Assembly (NCBI GenBank): GCA_038501625.1
Contig: JAZAYU010000037.1
Span: forward strand, 3,348,001-3,412,000
Length of the DNA stretch: 64,000 nt
DNA from: Corbicula japonica
Lineage: Eukaryota; Mollusca; Bivalvia; Venerida; Cyrenidae
Reading direction: 5' to 3'
Translations under genes and position numbers: made by a program
Part shown: piece by piece, positions 1 to 12,019 of the stretch
Layout of the letters: every line of letters begins with the position of its first letter
Numbering within the stretch: position 1 is the first letter of the stretch
The notes under the pieces: model-generated
Database searches by the model: none
What the model saw: only the letters and a program-made list of their open reading frames with translations
What the model was told of the DNA's origin: nothing

Positions 1-711
1 ACTAAAATATTGAACACTTTCGTTAGAACAAATTTCTAATGTTTTGTGCGAATTTAAATTGTGAAAGTTATGAAAATGATTCAAAATGAGTTTTTCGGAA
101 GTGGAATTTTCATGACAGATAGTACGTGAAATCCTAAAAGGATTACAAATAAACACAGACATGGACTAAAAATTTATTAGGCCTACAGTGTAATTTCGAA
201 AGGTCATGGCATAAGGGTTTTAACTGTTAAAAACTATCCCAAATATTGCATATGTGCAGTCATTGTATGCATAAATGTGCAACCAACTTTACTAAAACAG
301 TTTGGCATATTTTGCATATAATGATTTGTATAAAACCAGATGCATGGAAACACATCTGATTATTGTTTACATTTTCTGGTGAGGATGTAGTCTTACTAAA
401 GATAGACACTTCAAGCACTTTGGAAAACAAAGTTCTGTATCACACTGGCAGTAAAACACCGTCCAGGTTTACAAGTCTTAACAAGGTTAATAGTTTTTTT
501 ACTAGAATAGCTTAAACTAGCTTCCCAAGTCCCGATGATATTTGTTTTTTCAATATGACCACTTCAAACATGGATTAAAGAAACTGGTATTTTTAATTTT
601 TAAATTATCTAGTTTTTGCCTGGTAATTATCAAAATAACAGGAAAAGATTATGACGATCAGTTTGGATTAAACTTGAAAATTAACCATGTCAGACTTAAT
701 TTTCCTGCCTC
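1..711. other. AT-rich sequence without a recognisable gene
   Basis: No open frame here has recognisable protein content, and no repeat or RNA gene is visible. The only frame of any length, at 542-760, is AT-driven and low-complexity in character. Confidence 0.6.
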
Positions 712-1253
712 GGGGTTTTCAATAGATGCAAATTCTTGCATTTTGATGCAAGCAAATTAGTTTTTTCTACATTTGACCATTCCTGATTTTGAGCTTGGGT
801 TCTTTTGATGAAGGAATCATGGTCGAATATTGCTAGAATAAAGATAAATATTGTTTCTGTTGCATTTTAATTATAAAATCAATAATTATTAGACCACTGA
901 ACATATATTTAAACGAAGTTAAAGCACTTTTATAAGTAGTTAAGTTCAAGTTTAACACAAGATATGACTTGCAACTATTTGATTATGAGAATTATAATAA
1001 TTTATGACCCCTTAAAAACTCTCAACAGGGGAAAACAACCCCTGGTTTTCATAAGCTATTGAAATCCGAAATCCCTGCACCTCTGAAGAGACTTTTCAAG
1101 AGCAAAGAACAGTCGTTGGCTCATTAGATGTGATAAATTTGTGAATAAAAAACATATTTAAAAGAACAAATTTAACTAAGCCAGGGGGTCAAAAGTGAAA
1201 AAATTCAAATATGCTTGCATCAAAATGCAAGAATCTGCATCTTTTGAAATCCC
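712..1253. repeat. Inverted repeat pair, ~67-bp arms, ~410-bp spacer
   Basis: The left arm (712-778) and right arm (1187-1253) are reverse complements with scattered mismatches. Both contain the run TTCTTGCATTTTGATGCAAG, itself partly palindromic, flanked on one side by a GGG-T-TTTCAA block and on the other by a TTTGACC block. The spacer has no coding signal. This is probably a degraded foldback or MITE-type element, but no target-site duplication is visible. Confidence 0.6.
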
Positions 1254-1560
1254 TAAATGATATCTTCTTATAAAATAATTTGTTAACTAAATGGCATTGA
1301 AAGAACATAGATGTATTAATATTTCGGAAGACAAACTAGGAATAATTATATATATATTATATGCATTAACATAGTTATAGTAACTGTAATAGCTGTATGA
1401 TGTAGAGTAATTTCTAAAATGTTAGTTGAAGATGATAATATTCACTAAGAATATTCACTAAGAAAGATTGTTCATGTCATTCTAAGGGGCAAAACTAAAA
1501 ATTATTGACCAAGAGCACCTTTTTTGCTATACAAATGTGCCGTTCATTGCATGTGTTTCT

Positions 1561-1712
1561 AGTGTAGATCCAGATCAGACTGATCATTTGTGTCATCTGA
1601 TCAGATCTACATTGGTCATGTCTTGTTTAGAAATATTTTTATGAATCTGAAAGTGAATAGTGCAGATTCTGACTAAACAGCAAAGAGATGCAGGGTGATC
1701 TAGATCTACACT
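1561..1712. mobile_element. Short inverted-repeat element (MITE-like), ~150 bp
   Basis: AGTGTAGATCCAGATC at 1561-1576 is matched in inverted orientation by GATCTAGATCTACACT at 1697-1712, 15 of 16 positions agreeing. An internal TGATCAGATCTACA near 1599 gives further self-complementarity. The length, lack of coding and paired ends fit a non-autonomous DNA transposon. The superfamily cannot be assigned. A related lone end (GTGTAGAACCAGATCAACTG) lies near 7147. Confidence 0.6.
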
Positions 1713-2774
1713 GTTTGCCTATGCCATAAAGGTGTTTATATAGAGTTAAGGGTTGAAGTTAGAAATGGATTTTCTGTGCAAAACTCCACTATTCCATGTT
1801 TTTGTCTACTCTTTCCCTGCAGCTTTTATTCCATGTGTGACAAGGTTAGACCATATCAACATGCATATCAGTTTGGCTAATTAGAGTCTGTTAATGTTTA
1901 GATCTTTTAGGTACATAACTGTACTTCCTGGTCAAGATTCAAAGATTGTATATATAGATCACATAGATGTGGTGCATGCATTAAAAGGGTCCAAATAGAG
2001 TTGACAGATAACAGTGGGGAAAGGGTGTCTGTTAAAGGCTTTAGCTAATGAAATGAATATAAAGATCCCCTTTATCTGATTTATAAGATTGGACACTTCT
2101 TTAAAATATGGTTACATTAGCATAACCCTGGCTCCCTCTGACACATTGTTATACATGAAACCAACATCAAATAGCCTTTCACAGGGTCCCTGTGTTTTTA
2201 CGTTGAAAGTGGAAATAATCAAGAGACATAGTACAAGGTAAAGAAATAAACTATAATAATATACGAAATAACTACAATTTTGCTAACCCAACAATTTCCA
2301 TACTATATGACTAACACAAACAATTTGTTGTACCTCTTTCATTTACTAAATGACATATATTATAAGGCTAATGGCATTGCTTTAAGTTGTGATGTGTTGC
2401 TATAAAGCATGAATATAAAATTATCATCAAAACTGGTACTTGTGTAAATATTGAGTTGCATAAACCCAGGGCTAGGCATTCTGGGCAGTGATGTATTTTG
2501 ATCCTGGTATTGCTCGATCAAACATACATGTATCCTGTAATGTTTTTGTATTTGTCCTGTTCAATTGCTTTTAATTTCTCTTTCTCATTTATTTAAACAG
2601 TTCCCCAAAAATTACTTTTGTCAATATTTTGACCAGTTTTATTTTGTTGAATATTCCCATTTCTAGCAACTATTGAATTGGATAATTTTCAATGATTGTT
2701 GTATCTGAGTTATTGGTATTTTAATGCAATCCCCCCTCAATTTCTACAAAGAGCATAGGCAAGAAACATAACTC
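1713..2774. other. No recognisable feature
   Basis: AT-rich DNA with no long frame, no visible tandem structure and no RNA gene that I can support. Confidence 0.5.
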
Positions 2775-3200
2775 TGTGTACCTTTTTTTCTGGGATCATC
2801 TCCACGTACTTGTACTTGGAGATAAATGGTTAACCTGTTTCGGCAAGTTAGATATTATTGGCATGAAAGTTCTCACACTCACTTAACAGTGCATAGTTTA
2901 TGACGCTTACAAGTTACATATTTCTGGCTAGCTTATTCCTTGGCTTATCTCCCCATTTTATACTAAGAGATAAATGGTTAACCTGTTTCTGAAAGTAGGA
3001 TATTTCTCATTCTCTGCAAAGAACAGTAAAATGAATTTAACACACTTACTTAACAGTGCACAGGTCATGACCCTGACAAGTTAAATAACTCCAGCTACCT
3101 TATTTCTGAGGTTATCTTCCCATTTTGTACTTATAGAAATGGTTTATCTTTCTTTCAGCATGTTGGATATTTCTCAATTTCAATCATGCCTCTAACAAAT
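2775..3200. repeat. Degenerate tandem repeat, three copies of ~150-165 bp
   Basis: The landmarks ATCTCC..., GATAAATGGTTAACCTGTTT and CACTTACTTAACAGTGCA recur. The ATCTCC landmark lies near 2798, 2946 and 3113 (steps of about 149 and 167 bp). The copies differ by many substitutions and indels, so the array is old. No coding is apparent. Confidence 0.65.
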
Positions 3201-4794
3201 GCCCACCCTCCAAATACTTGCATCATCAGTGTTTGTAATAATGCCTAAGCATTAATTACATAAAATTCTGTAACTTTCCCAATTTTGTCATGAATAATCT
3301 GTACATTATAATCTTAGATTATAAATATGTTACATTAATTGATTTTCGTGTAAAATTCTTTTTATGCTCAGGTTCTGGCACAAGAAAGTTCTTGTTTCCA
3401 TAATTTAGAACTAACTCGTGATTTCTTGCTGTTTTAACATTGTGTTATCATTTTAAATTTGTATCACGACAAACTTCGCAACCGGGGCATATGTGTTGTC
3501 AAAACACAGCTTCTTCTCTTTTTTTTTTTTTGTTTATTTACAGTGAAACTTTTACTGCAATCATTCTTATATTACATATCTACACTAAAAAAAAGTTCTA
3601 ATAGGTCACTTTTGTCCGTAATTTTTTATTAGAAAGACATTGAATTCACTCTTTATTTATGATCATATGCCAACAACAGTCTCCAACTTAAGCTTAAATC
3701 TTGTAATAATTGATTTTGGAACAATTTGGCAAGAGTTATCCTTAATTTTTCTAAAAATGCATTTCTAGCAAAAAAAAGGTCAAGCAAACAGAAATTTGCT
3801 CTTAATTGCTTGTTTTGTTTTAATAGGACCCCTCATTAGTAGGAAAAACAGAAAACACGATTAATCAATAGCACATTTGTTTAAATAAACCCCTTTCAAA
3901 GTATCAAATTTTTAAATTACCTCCCTGTCAATTAAAGACTCTTCTTAGTTTGACCCTGCGATGTAAGTAAATGGTATACGATTCATTGAAGAAAATAATT
4001 AATACAGATTAAAAAGACATTACATAATTGATTTCAAGACAAAACAGTTCTTTCCACAACCTATCTTGACGTAGGGAAGAAACGAACTAGCATACATTGT
4101 AAACATATACAATTAATGACCAATTAGAACTTTGGTTGAGTGTATATGTCATTCAACATAGGCAACCCACATTGTTGCAAGCACATAACATGTCTTCTAT
4201 AGTAGTTTCTTCATTCTGTTTAGTTATTATAAATCTTTATAATTGGAATAAAACTGGAATTCCTGTTACATTAACATTATGTGTTTGTTTTATTTTGATT
4301 ATGTTTACGCTACGCTGGCGTGCAGCCCTTTCAGTACTTTGATTTTTTTCATGTGACGATTTTTGAAAGCGATAGAAGCCCATACTATCGGGATGTTGAT
4401 TGTTTCACTGCGTATGTTCTGATTTTTGTAGTAATAGAACGTAATAATCTCGGTCATTCAGATTTCGTCAGAGCAGTGTGATTACATTGTTGTAATTACA
4501 TGAAAATCCTTCTCCCGCCGACTTTGATGCCTTGCATCAAAATTTTTCTTGTTGAATATCTTAAGTAGTTTCAGAGAGATAACTTCATCCCAAAACTTAA
4601 ACCGGACGCGTGTGCCGACGCACTGGTGACTGTAACAGCTCTTCAAATTCTTAGAATAGTAGAGCTAAAAAGGGGCAAAATTCAACAATAATCATGATGG
4701 AGTTATGTATGTAACTTTCCACACAATTGCATATTGTCATAATTAAGGCGTGTTCCAAGTTTTGAGGCAATGCATCGAGTAATAGCAGAGACAA
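3201..4794. other. No recognisable gene; AT-rich, some homopolymer runs
   Basis: A poly-T run lies near 3520. The short frames at 4136-4342 (plus) and 4651-4875 (minus) have no recognisable protein features. I see no RNA gene. Confidence 0.5.
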
Positions 4795-5063
4795 TATAGA
4801 GGTTAAGATTTTTACGTGTAACATGTACGTGTACTTGTAGCATTTTCTCACGATGCAATGACTCGCTATAACCACACGTTATTGGTTTTCAACAAGTAGC
4901 AAAATCGCTATTTTACGTGTGAAATTGCTTTGAAACCCTTCGTAACTTGTGACGTGCAGATATCGGGATTGTTCAACGATGCGTTGCTTAGTGCTTATTG
5001 AATTAGTGTTGAAATCTTTACACGTAAACGTACACGTTACACGTAAAAATCTTAACCTCTATA
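4795..5063. mobile_element. MITE with long, nearly perfect terminal inverted repeats
   Basis: The left end (TATAGAGGTTAAGATTTTTA, 4795 onward) and right end (ending 5063) are exact reverse complements for about 28 bp and then continue with mismatches in GTGTACGTG-type text. The element is about 269 bp and has no coding. Near-perfect ends suggest comparatively recent mobility. TATA at both extremes may be part of the inverted repeat or a target duplication. Confidence 0.75.
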
Positions 5064-5370
5064 ATGTACCTTTTAAATAATGTTCTAAGATAAAAGGGGC
5101 ATAATTCAGAGAATAACCATGATAGAGTTAGGTAAATTGTCTAACAAATTCAGGAAGTGTTCCAAGTTTGAAAATGATACATGGGATAAAACCAGAGATA
5201 TTGGAAAATGTCAACGTTTTTGCACGACAAAGACGACGACAACGACGACAACGAGGGGGCAATGACAAAACTTCGACTTTTTCTTCGAAACAGCCGAGCT
5301 AAAGATGAATTTAAAACGCAGATAATTAAAAGACATGTTATTTTTACAAAACACAAATAGACGAAACCAG

Positions 5371-8300
5371 TCAGCGGCCAGTATCTCAAAGATATCGTAA
5401 GTGTAAAATTGTTCGTAACGTCATCTTACGAAATTCGTAGCCAAATTTTCCTCTTTCTCAAAGAACTCGCAACTTGCGAAGATTCGTAAACTTGGTCGTA
5501 ACAAACGGTAAAAAAATCGACCCCTTAACGTTCTCGTAACTAAATAAACTGCGCATGTAGTCTGAATTTTTTGTACTTTCTCAATATTTAATTAAACGAA
5601 TTTATGTTTTAATGTTCTCTTTAGATAAAAAATGAAAATTTGAAAGCAACCAAATACGACAATTATGAATATATTGCAAACTCGGTTTGATTGAGCCAGG
5701 TCATTGGCAGTAATGGAAATGCATATTATCATGCACCCTAATGCTAAAGCTCCTATACCCGCCGGGGTGATATTTGTTTCGCATATCGGTCACCGACCCG
5801 ATATTGCTTGCTCCGTGTTAAGTTTACCATAAAAGCCGAGGACACCTGTCGTCCAATCCGGCGAGACCTATCATACGTAACTCCGCCCACTTAGTGACGG
5901 AACTACTTTCCGAAAACCATTGTAACTAATGTAAACAAATATCGATAACGAAACATTTTTTTCCGTATTTCACTTTATTTCATAAAATTTGAAAACAAAT
6001 AACGTCGTTTTTGTCAGGTTTTTTTTAGAAAAACCTTTATTAAACACTTCTAATTTGACTTTCTCCGGTAATTCGTCTGTTTTCGTCTGTTTTCAAATGC
6101 GTTATTCCTGTAAATTCGTGGCCCGTACGATTGGTGTTGTTGGCGAGATGTGGTTTCATTTTTTTCATGGGAAACTCTGTAAAAAAAAGAGAAAAAAAAC
6201 AACACTTCGTTAAAAAAAACTTTGGCTGACTCCAAAAACACTTACATTTTGAAACATGTCAGCAAAAGCAAAAATAATTGTGACATACAGAAGAGTGCCA
6301 CAGATTGCTGAAAAACTAGGTTGTGTGACAGAATAAAAGCGGAAGAAGAATAAAACCTCTTGTTGTAAACCGTCAATTTAGAATAACAGTTTTTTTTTAA
6401 AGTTTATTTAACAGTTTTTTCTGCACCATTTTGAGAAGGGATTGGTGAAATACTGAAACATTTTCACTGAAAATGAGAATTTCAATTTTATTAATCAAAT
6501 GTTGAAAAAAAAATATTTTTAACGAGTCTACACATTGATCACCAATCCCCCAAATTAAATTTCAGGCTTTTATGTAAGTAACAGATATTTTGGCTAGAAT
6601 GCAGTTCACCGGTACGGTTTTCATAGAGCTCGGGCAATAATATAAAAAATTTAATGCAAGCGGGGGCGTTGGGGCAGCAGCACCCATTAACCACTATATT
6701 CTGAACTAACTGTTCAGTGAATAAATGAATTAAAATGGCAGCAGGGTTATGGGACGTCAACAACAAATTTTAAGTACCGGTAAACTGCAGGTGTCCCGAT
6801 ATTTTTTTCTTGCTCATGTTTTTGGAAAAACCATGTTTTGCAATTAGGAATGGGACTGATGGCCGTAAAATAAAACTCTGGTTTTAAATTTTTCCTTTTT
6901 TTGTGTTTCACAACTCCAGTACAGTCAGTACCCCTAGTAAATTCTGCATGACAGAGACTTCCATTCATAGGGTTGGAAAATCATGGTGGGACCAACCTAC
7001 AAAATGATATAAACCATGTTAAAACACATCGCAGGTACAGGGTTTTGAGGCAAAACTCATAAAAATTATACAAAATTATGGTTAATAGTCAATTTATGAT
7101 TAACCTTTAACTCCAAATATACACATTTTGATGCATGTGACTCCAGTGTAGAACCAGATCAACTGGCATTATCCTTGATTTTTGATCTCGATTCGCATCA
7201 GTTGCATCTTGGTCAGAAATAACCTCAGAGCCTCGCCCCTCCGCTCCCCATATCGGCCTCACCTGATAACAGTTATATCGCAAGACAGTAACCTGTTATT
7301 CTCTATTTACTGCCCATGCTGTCTAGCCACGGGTTGAGCACAACTCAATATTCAATGAACTCGTATAGCCTGGTTAACACTGCACTATCCCTTTATACAG
7401 CCCCGGTGCGTCCTGGTTAAGACGCCGGGGCCAACCGGCACAATGAGCCGTAGCGACAGCGGTAAAACTCGTATTGAATCGGAATTAACCGTGTTAAACC
7501 GGCGATAACCGGACAGTGGGTCTGGTTTTGTTTAAAATTTTAATACAACCGGGACTCCCCGGGAGCGAAAACAAATGCAGTCTTATTTCGGGGAGATCCG
7601 GGGCATTACAGTAGCTCTTACGGTATGATCAGTCTCTCCACTCGAAGTCCACAGGGTCAAACTGTATTAAACCGTTATGTCCTCTGTCCAAGTTGGAGAT
7701 ACGATGACTCCCGCTGGTCGAACTACGGTTTGGCGCGGTAGCAGCAGGTAAATTCCAATAAAGTGACGATGGAGTCTGGATATGTCAACGTTAAAAGCCG
7801 GTGGATGCCGATTCAACTACAGAAGCAGTGTTTAAACCATGATTTTATATTTGAAATTCATTCATCCCGAATAATTGCGGGTTTTCCCGGCGTAGATAAG
7901 GTTGTGGTCCTGTTGGCCCCAGGGCTTTATACCTGCACAAGGCTTCACGAATCTTACCGGTTCATCCTGGTTCATCTGCTTCAAATTACCGGCACGCATT
8001 GGGTCATGCATTGGGACAATATGAAGAGGGTAGAGTACCGGGGACGTATAGAGTTACAAAAGATACACACGACAGGTGAAATACGGACGCACGATAGATG
8101 ATAGACGGACGCACGATACGTTGAAGATGCACGATAAGCGATAAACGTTTATGAAATACGACAGAAGGTATATCTACTTTTTACGAAAATGGTCTTTGTG
8201 CGGTGCAAACCTACGCAGAATAAATATAATGGTCGTCTGTATTGCTGCCTTGCCAATCTTTTAAAAGTATTATTATTGCTATCAATTGAAAAACAACAAC

Positions 8301-9152
8301 AACAAATTAGGATTTTAACAATTAGTAAAACCTAGATTTACACAATAAAACTGTAATCGTATGTACTCGTGATGAATTTTCATGACAGTTATTGATAATT
8401 CTCGTTTTTTTAAGTGTTGATTAACATCTCAATGAAAATTATCATGGATTCTAACATTCTCAAAAGATAATGGATTGAAGCAACGGCGATTAAATTCACA
8501 ATTGTTGTTAGAATAGAAATAATAAATTGCCACTGGTCCACATTAATGTTGGCCTTTGTTTACAAGTGGTCGTTAGCACAGGTTGGAATGTATTGTGTGT
8601 GTTTGTTTTAAGTAAGTTTGCCTTTGTCATGAATGTCAATCCAAAAGTCGACGGGACTTCAACTGTTAACTTCGGGTCGTTTTTTATATTTTTAATCGCT
8701 TATAATTAGTCTCAGAGATGATAAACGTCTTTATGCAATACGTCCACCTTATTTGTTAAATTTTTTTCATGTATTGAATTTGAAACAGACAATGTCTTAC
8801 AATACACCATTGATTTAAAAATATTAACGACATTTTGCACAAAGTAGGTGGTTTGCACTGGCCCCGAATAATCCACAAAGTAGAGAATATTGGCTCAGTA
8901 TATAGGATCGTTGAATAAATAAACATTTTGCTCTGGAAGGTTTACTATATGCCGGTATTTCACATGTCAATAAAGTCATTATATGTCTTGTGTAATTCTT
9001 ACGAATTCGTAACTTCGGGACGCGTTGCGAGAACGCTAAGTGGTGTTTCGAGATAACCGTGTCACGTTACCTTAGCGCCTTCGTAGCGATTTCGTTACGC
9101 ATGTATACCAAAACTTACGATACGAACATTTTTTCGAGATACTGGCCCCTGA
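5371..9152. mobile_element. Candidate 3.8-kb DNA transposon, no intact transposase
   Basis: TCAGCGGCCAGTATCTC (5371-5387) is matched in inverted orientation by GAGATACTGGCCCCTGA (9136-9152), 16 of 17 positions agreeing. Just inside both ends are many CGTAA/TTACG words (5398-5510 and 8998-9130), resembling subterminal transposase-binding repeats. The interior is non-coding as far as I can read: the longest frame (7763-8101, plus) is not recognised. It could be a non-autonomous derivative or two unrelated ends facing each other. The superfamily is not assigned. Confidence 0.5.
7400..7431. other. GC-rich hairpin within a GC-rich island
   Basis: GCCCCGGTGCGTC (7400-7412) pairs with GACGCCGGGGC (7421-7431) across an eight-base loop with a small bulge. 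It lies in a locally GC-rich segment (about 7380-8060) that stands out from the AT-rich surroundings and also contains many CCGG words. This segment may be an older inserted element. Its function is unknown. Confidence 0.5.
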
Positions 9153-9155
9153 GCG

Positions 9156-9783
9156 TTATATTTATAACGCCTCGTCCAATGTTTACTAAAACAAAATAAT
9201 AAGTGAACTTTTTTTAACGATTTTTACCAAAGGAAACGTTTTTAATTTCAAACAATTATTCTGATATATCAAATATTGATATATGGCAAAATATACTTCG
9301 TCCATAATATAACATATTTTCATCAGAAAATGTTCAGCATTCTAACTGCATATAACTTGGTCAATAAAATAACATATTTTCATCACTGAATGTTCAGCAT
9401 TCTAACTGCAAATGCGTGAAATTTACCTCCTAGAATAGTACATATCAATATAAATCTCGTACCAGCTGACGGAACCAGTCATAGCCTTATCTTTATAACG
9501 CCTCGTCCAATGTTTACTCAAACAAAATAAGTGAAGTTTTTAACGATTTTTACCAAAGGAACCGTTTTAAGTTCAAACAAATATTCTGATATATCAAATA
9601 TTGATATATGGCAAAATGTACTTGGTCCATAATATAACATTTGATCAGAAAATGTTCAGCATTCTAACTGCAAATTACTTGGTCCATAATATAGCATAGT
9701 TTTCATCAGAGAATGTTTGATTCTGACTGCAAATGCGTGAAATTTACCTCCTAGAATAGTATATACCAATAATCTCGTACCAG
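9156..9783. repeat. Direct duplication, two copies of ~300 bp
   Basis: The segment beginning TTTATAACGCCTCGTCCAATG occurs at about 9160-9460 and again at about 9490-9783, with a few indels. Both copies include the palindromic ATATCAAATATTGATATAT block and end with TCTCGTACCAGCTGA. The second copy overlaps the 3' end of the minus-strand open frame at 9744-10025. The duplication lies directly downstream of the transposase relic. Confidence 0.75.
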
Positions 9784-10025
9784 CTGATCCCACTTGCGCG
9801 GAGCCTTAACCAAGCGTTTGCCCACTTGGAGTATATTATTACTTTTCTGATTTCTTGAATGACACCACTATTTCTACCAAGATGTAAAAGAAAGTAACGC
9901 ACACTCACAGGCTTAGGAACAGTGTCAATTAAAGCTGGAGATACATAGATCTTCGGTCTAGGGACGTTCATATTTCTTATTAACTCTACAAAATAACCAT
10001 CCACCTTTTCCGATATGTATCTCAT
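9744..10025 (-). CDS. Unrecognised 93-aa open frame downstream of the Ginger-like relic
   Basis: The frame reads cleanly with mixed composition (PRPKIYVSPALIDTVPKP in the middle) and lies 21 bp beyond the OTU-domain frame on the same strand. I do not recognise a domain. Its last residues (SWYEI...YYSRR, then stop) are also readable in the upstream 300-bp duplicate, which argues that this end was once coding. It could be an extra C-terminal segment or exon of the transposon protein, or chance. Confidence 0.3.
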   Translation of the reverse strand: MRYISEKVDGYFVELIRNMNVPRPKIYVSPALIDTVPKPVSVRYFLLHLGRNSGVIQEIRKVIIYSKWANAWLRLRASGISWYEIIGIYYSRR

Positions 10026-10046
10026 AGAAGGATTTTGATGTAGAAT

Positions 10047-10745
10047 TTAAGAAACAATAATTTCCTGAACTAGAAGCGGTAAAAGTCGAAACGGAAAACG
10101 GGTTTTCTTTATTTTCTTCTGTTGTCTCTCCTTTATCACTGTTGCACGGACGGTTCGCAGGGAATCAATATTCGAGGTCTCTCCCTGGTCCTGTTCAAAG
10201 TTATCTGGTTCTGGCGTAGGAAAAACAGTGCCTTCAGTTAATTCACGTAGCAGGTCGACATCGACAGATACACTTAGATAATGCATTCCCTTGTCTTCGG
10301 GGAAATATCCGATAGTTATGAGGGGGAGGTTAAAATCATAAACCCCATCATTTGATACTAAGGCGGAATGGTGAGCTCCGGCAGCCGACAAAACATAACA
10401 TTGCATGTTGTACTCGCGCATAATGGCCATTAACGTGAGATTATCGCCATATGAGCCGTCTTGTGACATATGCGTTAACTAGTCGTCAAAGCTTGATCCG
10501 TGAATTAACTGTTCGTAGAAGCATCGATTCTTTCTCAAATGATCTACCGCTTCTCCCCTTAGCTGCGTTCATCCCTGTAGATTTCATGTTGTTGAAGTTG
10601 ATGTTTAATGGCTGCGAACTGGCAATTACCGTCTGGCTCTGGGTTCATTATAACATGCACACAATATTGAAATTCTGTATCAAACATCTGAATTTTATCA
10701 GCATCTTTCAATACCTGATAATACTCTGCTCGATGAAGTTTCTTT
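10047..10745 (-). pseudogene. OTU-like cysteine protease domain of a Ginger1-type transposon, broken
   Basis: The catalytic Asp-Gly-Asn-Cys motif of OTU peptidases (PEPDGNCQFAA) is encoded at about 10616-10648, with the DGNC codons at 10622-10633. The downstream part (140-aa frame, 10047-10469) carries YGDNLTL and a GMHYLSV segment whose His is the expected catalytic partner. The domain is split by a frame change near 10560 and an in-frame TAG at 10479-10481. It follows the integrase frame on the same strand after a frame change near 10745. From family knowledge, Ginger1 transposases often carry a C-terminal OTU or Ulp1 protease domain, so this is most likely the C-terminal half of one former protein rather than a host gene. 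Confidence 0.75.
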
Positions 10746-12019
10746 TGAGCTCTGTCTTTGCGATTGTCTTTGTGATTTTTTGTACTTTGTTAATTTTTTG
10801 TTGTTTTTGTCGATGCATTTCCAATGTCAAGCTTGTAATGTTTTCTACACCAACCCACTCTTGAACTTTGTTTTTGTTCTTAGGACTCACATATTCTGTT
10901 AAATATCTGCCTCTGGAGAGTTTCGCATCTTTCACCATGCCGTTTAGTATTCGTCGTTTGGTGGGAACTCTTTGTCTACTGAATGGAAATCTCAGTAAAA
11001 TCTTTTCTCCTTTTTTGTGCATACTTGGTTTTTTGTCCCCTTTCACCTGTCGTCTCCTGGAGGATTTGTATGCTGCAGTCAGACGTATTTTGATTTCATT
11101 TCTGCTCAATGACTTGGGTGCCCTAGTATGGCTCATACCGTTATAAACTTGAAACGGTGTCAAATTTCCCAGAACTCTCCTTACACTAGTATTAAGTGAA
11201 TGAGCAATTTGTTGTAAATCACGGACCCAGTTAAATCCAGATTCTAGTCTGCATGCATAAATGATTTTCTTTTTCAAAGAACGATTTGACCGTTCGCACT
11301 TTCCCTGAGACTGCGGGTAATACGGACGACCATGAACGACTTTGATATGATGCTTCTGCAAGAATGACTTCATAGCTGGCCCTTGAAATTCCGATCCATT
11401 ATCGCATTGTATCGTTTCGGGAAACCCATGGTCTAACATTACTTTCTCCAGGGCGGTTGCTACTTCTGTCGAGGCCTTCGACTTCAGAGGCTGTGGCATG
11501 GTATAGCGTAAGTAAATATCAATCACTTGCAGTATGTATCTATATGTTGACTCTTGATACTTTACTTCGAACCCCTTCATGTTTACTATGTCTATCTGCC
11601 ATCGTTCATTTGACGCTGAAGATTTCACAGTCCTTGGAAATGGCTGGTTTGTAAATCTTGGGTATTCTTTCTGGTAGTAGTACTTCGTTGTAGTATTTCC
11701 GTAATACTTCTTTCACTGAAACCTGCATACCGTTCCTTTAATTTGTTATACAATACTCGTGATCCGCAACCATTATTCTCTTTGAATGTTCTTTCAACAT
11801 AACTCGGTAACTCTTCCTGTACAATTACAATTTTCCCATCACACATCAAGCGGCCGTCCTCATGTACAGAAAATCTTTTCTTTTACGAAGAAGATTATGT
11901 GCCTTTATTTGTTCTGTTGATCTTAGCTTGACTGGAATTTTGAACTCGCCCTTCAACCTGGAAACAATTATGTCGGACTTGGATTTTGAAATACACCCGA
12001 GGGTTTTGCCTCTCGCCAT
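10746..12019 (-). pseudogene. Ginger1-like transposase, retroviral-type integrase core, frameshifted
   Basis: The 306-aa main frame begins at 11628 and carries an rve-type integrase core: Asp13 in WQIDIVNM, Asp76 in CDNGSEF and Glu112 in QGKCERSN. Asp76 and Glu112 are separated by 35 residues, the DD35E spacing. The amino-terminal region continues upstream in other frames. A 74-aa frame (11625-11849) holds the segment NNGCGSRVLYNKLKERY, and a Met-initiated start is readable at 12019 (MARGKTLGCISKSKSD). The breaks are near 11680 and 11880 and, at the C-terminal side, near 10745. The closest relatives I can name are Ginger1 transposases and the KRBA2-type proteins derived from them. Gypsy LTR-element integrase is the alternative, but no reverse transcriptase is nearby and an OTU domain follows. 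Not functional as it stands. Confidence 0.8.

Noticed and set aside
10708..11628. Gypsy-type LTR retrotransposon integrase
   Set aside because: The DD35E core is similar, but there is no gag, protease or reverse transcriptase nearby, and an OTU domain follows, which fits Ginger1 better.
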